Below, in pieces: positions 62,207 to 64,000 of a stretch of 64,000 bases of DNA. The translations under genes were made by a program, and so were the position numbers. The DNA comes from Thermocrinis albus DSM 14484. GTDB taxonomy: Bacteria > Aquificota > Aquificia > Aquificales > Aquificaceae. The first letter of the stretch is position 1, and the number at the start of each line of letters is the position of its first letter. The DNA is taken from the NCBI RefSeq assembly GCF_000025605.1, contig NC_013894.1, forward strand, positions 543,529-607,528, read 5' to 3'. The notes under the pieces were generated by a model that worked only from the letters and a program-made list of their open reading frames with translations, ran no database searches and was not told the origin of the DNA.

Positions 62207-62279
62207 AGCTGGCGGTGGGACTTGAACCCACGACCGCGGGATTACAAATCCCGCGCTCTGCCCACTGAGCTACGCCAGC
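62207..62279 (-). tRNA. tRNA-Thr (anticodon UGU)
   Basis: 73 bases. Acceptor GCTGGCG/CGCCAGC, anticodon stem CGGGA/TCCCG with loop TTTGTAA (anticodon TGT), T arm GTGGG-TTCAAGT-CCCAC. No encoded CCA. First gene of the tRNA-tuf2 operon, 20 bases after the -10 box. Confidence 0.95.
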
Positions 62280-62299
62280 TTATGGCAGAGCAATATAAT

Positions 62300-62328
62300 A
62301 TCATAAACCAAAAACTTCAGCTTTTCAA
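62300..62328 (-). promoter_or_regulatory. Promoter of the tRNA-tuf2-rpmG-secE-nusG-rpl operon
   Basis: Minus strand: TTGAAA (62323-62328), 17-base spacer, TATGAT (62300-62305). Only one base separates the -35 hexamer from the -10 box of the divergent apgM gene, so the two promoters compete. Confidence 0.72.
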
Positions 62329-62329
62329 G

Positions 62330-62335
62330 TATAAT
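62330..62335 (+). promoter_or_regulatory. -10 box of apgM
   Basis: TATAAT on the plus strand. An in-frame ATG overlaps this box (62334), so it cannot be the start if the box is used; the next ATG is 10 bases after the box. Confidence 0.5.
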
Positions 62336-62345
62336 GGATAGAGCC

Positions 62346-63563
62346 ATGGTGGAGAGTCTTACCATCAGTAACTCTACGAAACTACTACTGATAGTTTTGG
62401 ATGGCCTCGGTGGTCTGCCTGTAGTAGAGGGTAAGACAGAGCTGGAGCTGGCAAAAAAGCCCAACTTGGACCAACTGGCCAAACGTTCCGCATTAGGTAT
62501 GCATATACCTGTCGATTACGGTATAACACCCGGAAGTGGCCCCGGCCATCTGGGTATATTTGGCTACGATCCTATAAAGTACCAGATAGGTAGGGGTATT
62601 CTGGAAGCTTTGGGTCTTGGGATGGAGGTGAAAGACACTGATATAGCGGTTAGAGGGAACTACGCTACTGTTGAGAGGAAGGATGGAAGAATACTGGTTA
62701 AGGACAGGAGAGCTGGTAGAATACCTACCGAAGAAAACAGGCGTATAACAAGAAAACTGGCGGAGAACATAGGGGAGATAGACGGAGTAAAGGTCTTTAT
62801 AGAGGCTGGCATGGAGCACAGAACAGCGATAGTGTTCCGCTTTCCCCACCCTCTACCTCCTGACAGTCATCTCATCAACGACACCGACCCCCAGAAGGAA
62901 GGGAAAGAACCTCTTGAGCCGAGGGGTCTCAATGCCTCTTCTGAGGAAGTGGCTCGTGTGGTGAGACTCTTTCTTAAAAAGGTGGAAGAAATTCTTGCAG
63001 ATGAACCGGTGGCCAACTACATGCTACTGAGGGGTTTTGCTCAGAAACCTAAGATGGAGGACTTTTACCAGAGATTTAAGCTAAGGGCATGCGCGGTAGC
63101 TGTGTATCCTATGTACAGGGGACTTGCCAGTTTGGTGGGAATGGATACCTTACCTGTGGCAGGATCTACCCTTCAGGATCAGATAGAAACCTTGAGGAGT
63201 GTATGGGACAGGTATGACTTTTTCTTCCTTCACATTAAGAAGACGGACTCCTACGGAGAAGATGGTAACCATTGGGGAAAAGTCAAAGTGATAGAGGAGT
63301 TTGACGCTCACCTTCCTCAGATACTGGAGCTTAAGCCGGACGTTTTGGTAATAACAGGAGATCATTCTACACCCTCCCTTCTGAGAGGCCACTCCTGGCA
63401 TCCTGTACCTGTGTTGCTTCACTCTCCTTACGTTTTAGGAAACACGGCAGAGTCTTTCACCGAGAGAGAATGTCTTAGAGGTGAACTGGGAATATTTCCG
63501 GCGGTAAAGCTTATAAACCTTATGCTAGCTCACAGCTTGAGATTGGCCAAGTACGGAGCATGA
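62346..63563 (+). CDS. apgM: 2,3-bisphosphoglycerate-independent phosphoglycerate mutase, archaeal type
   Basis: 405 residues from the ATG after the -10 box. ApgM/aPGAM family: LLLIVLDGLGGLPV with a metal-ligand Asp, TPGSGPGHLGIFGYDP with the presumed phospho-Ser, the RGNYATVE and DRRAGRIPTEE blocks, FFLHIKKTDSYGEDGN and VITGDHSTPSLLRGHSWHPVPVLLHSP (in parts). Interconverts 3- and 2-phosphoglycerate. It is related to alkaline phosphatases and unlike the GpmI of most bacteria. One base from the convergent hemerythrin gene. Confidence 0.94.
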   Translation: MVESLTISNSTKLLLIVLDGLGGLPVVEGKTELELAKKPNLDQLAKRSALGMHIPVDYGITPGSGPGHLGIFGYDPIKYQIGRGILEALGLGMEVKDTDIAVRGNYATVERKDGRILVKDRRAGRIPTEENRRITRKLAENIGEIDGVKVFIEAGMEHRTAIVFRFPHPLPPDSHLINDTDPQKEGKEPLEPRGLNASSEEVARVVRLFLKKVEEILADEPVANYMLLRGFAQKPKMEDFYQRFKLRACAVAVYPMYRGLASLVGMDTLPVAGSTLQDQIETLRSVWDRYDFFFLHIKKTDSYGEDGNHWGKVKVIEEFDAHLPQILELKPDVLVITGDHSTPSLLRGHSWHPVPVLLHSPYVLGNTAESFTERECLRGELGIFPAVKLINLMLAHSLRLAKYGA

Positions 63564-63564
63564 T

Positions 63565-63970
63565 TCATACAATCCCCTTCTGTTTGGCATATAGCCCGTA
63601 TTTTTTATCGGTTCTCGCTATGTGATTGTAGAGCCATCCCCAGCTTAAAGCAAGAGCCTCTCTGAAAGCTTTGACGTCTCCTGTCTCCACGTGGGGCAGA
63701 AGATCATAGATGACTTTTCTGAAGGTATCGTGAACCTTTTCTGTGATTATCTAAGTCAGGATAACCGATTTTTTCCATGAACTCTTCCTCATCCTTCAGA
63801 TGAGTCTCCACATACTCCACCAACTTATCCCTAAAAACTTTAATAGCCTTTTCCCTCTCACCCCTCTCCAGCAAAGAAGTTACCTCATTAAGGAGCTCCA
63901 CAAGAACCATATGCTGCCGATCCATCTCCTCAACCCCCGTAAGTAACTCGTTCACAAACTGGAGCTTCAT
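63565..63970 (-). pseudogene. Bacteriohemerythrin, interrupted by a +1 frameshift
   Basis: The first frame starts at an ATG 7 bases after AAGGAGG and reads ELLTGVEEMDRQHMVLVELLNE, then HLKDEEEFMEKIGYPDLDNHRK, before running out of frame to an early stop. Dropping one base in the run AGAAAAGG (63735-63741) restores VHDTFRKVIYDLLPHVE and NHIARTDKKYGLYAKQ, giving a normal ~134-residue hemerythrin with His, Glu and Asp iron ligands. Bacteriohemerythrins bind O2 at a di-iron site. A sequencing error cannot be excluded. Confidence 0.85.
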
Positions 63971-64000
63971 GTTCAAACCTCCTTATTTTTTGATATAAAT

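Overview
The window is a gene-dense stretch of a thermophilic bacterial chromosome, most likely from the Aquificaceae (Hydrogenobacter/Thermocrinis/Aquifex relatives). This is inferred from several traits together: very long RpoB and RpoC, a NusG with an extra inserted domain, an archaeal-type phosphoglycerate mutase (ApgM), menaquinone synthesis by the futalosine route (MqnD), Gram-negative envelope genes (LpxD, LptD, OmpH/Skp), an EF-Tu with a short 405-residue chain, and Lys/Glu/Arg-rich proteins. No species name is claimed. About 70 protein genes and seven tRNA genes fill nearly all of the sequence. No gap between genes exceeds 300 bases, and no rRNA, insertion sequence, prophage or CRISPR array was seen.

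Layout. 1-12610: the tail of a peptide-type ABC substrate-binding protein (+), then a long minus-strand series that reads tRNA-Leu, tig, clpP, clpX, ompH, lpxD, mqnD, then eno, ftsB, cpoB-like, uppS, cdsA, pmbA and two unknown proteins. 12631-17064 (+): two SurA-like periplasmic folding factors, a glycosyltransferase and an NtrY-like kinase. 17034-19763 (-): two unknown proteins, a membrane thioredoxin, a pseudouridine synthase and a molybdopterin oxidoreductase. 19785-36712: short housekeeping operons on both strands (rsmA-leuB, MidA-HIT, LysR-HAD, Trm112-like, rhodanese, DUF255 thioredoxin, ftsY-lon, tRNA-Arg, a CsbD-like repeat protein, hom-rpe). 36690-62279 (-): a single large information-processing cluster. 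In transcription order it is tRNA-Thr, Tyr, Gly, Thr, tuf2, rpmG, tRNA-Trp, secE, nusG, rplKAJL, a terminator, then a consensus promoter, rpoBC, rpsLG, fusA, tuf1, rpsJ, rplCDWB, rpsS, rplV, rpsC, rplP, rpmC, rpsQ, and finally lptD. 62346-64000: apgM (+) and a frameshifted bacteriohemerythrin gene (-).

How it works together. Genes are packed in operons with 4-base ATGA/GTGA overlaps. Genes inside operons usually have a GGAGG-type ribosome binding site. Many first genes instead have a TATAAT-like box only 6-10 bases before the start codon and no ribosome binding site, which suggests leaderless mRNAs. Several divergent pairs are separated by only 18-37 bases and seem to share overlapping -10 boxes. 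By contrast the rpoBC and tRNA-tuf promoters have proper -35 boxes.

I found no clearly new multi-gene system. The most interesting items are the leaderless and overlapping divergent promoters, a four-cysteine zinc-ribbon insertion in RpoB, a ribosomal protein S19 with a roughly 60-residue N-terminal extension, a phosphatase-like protein lacking its catalytic cysteine, a three-module CsbD-like protein, a TPR-like FtsY, and the broken hemerythrin gene.
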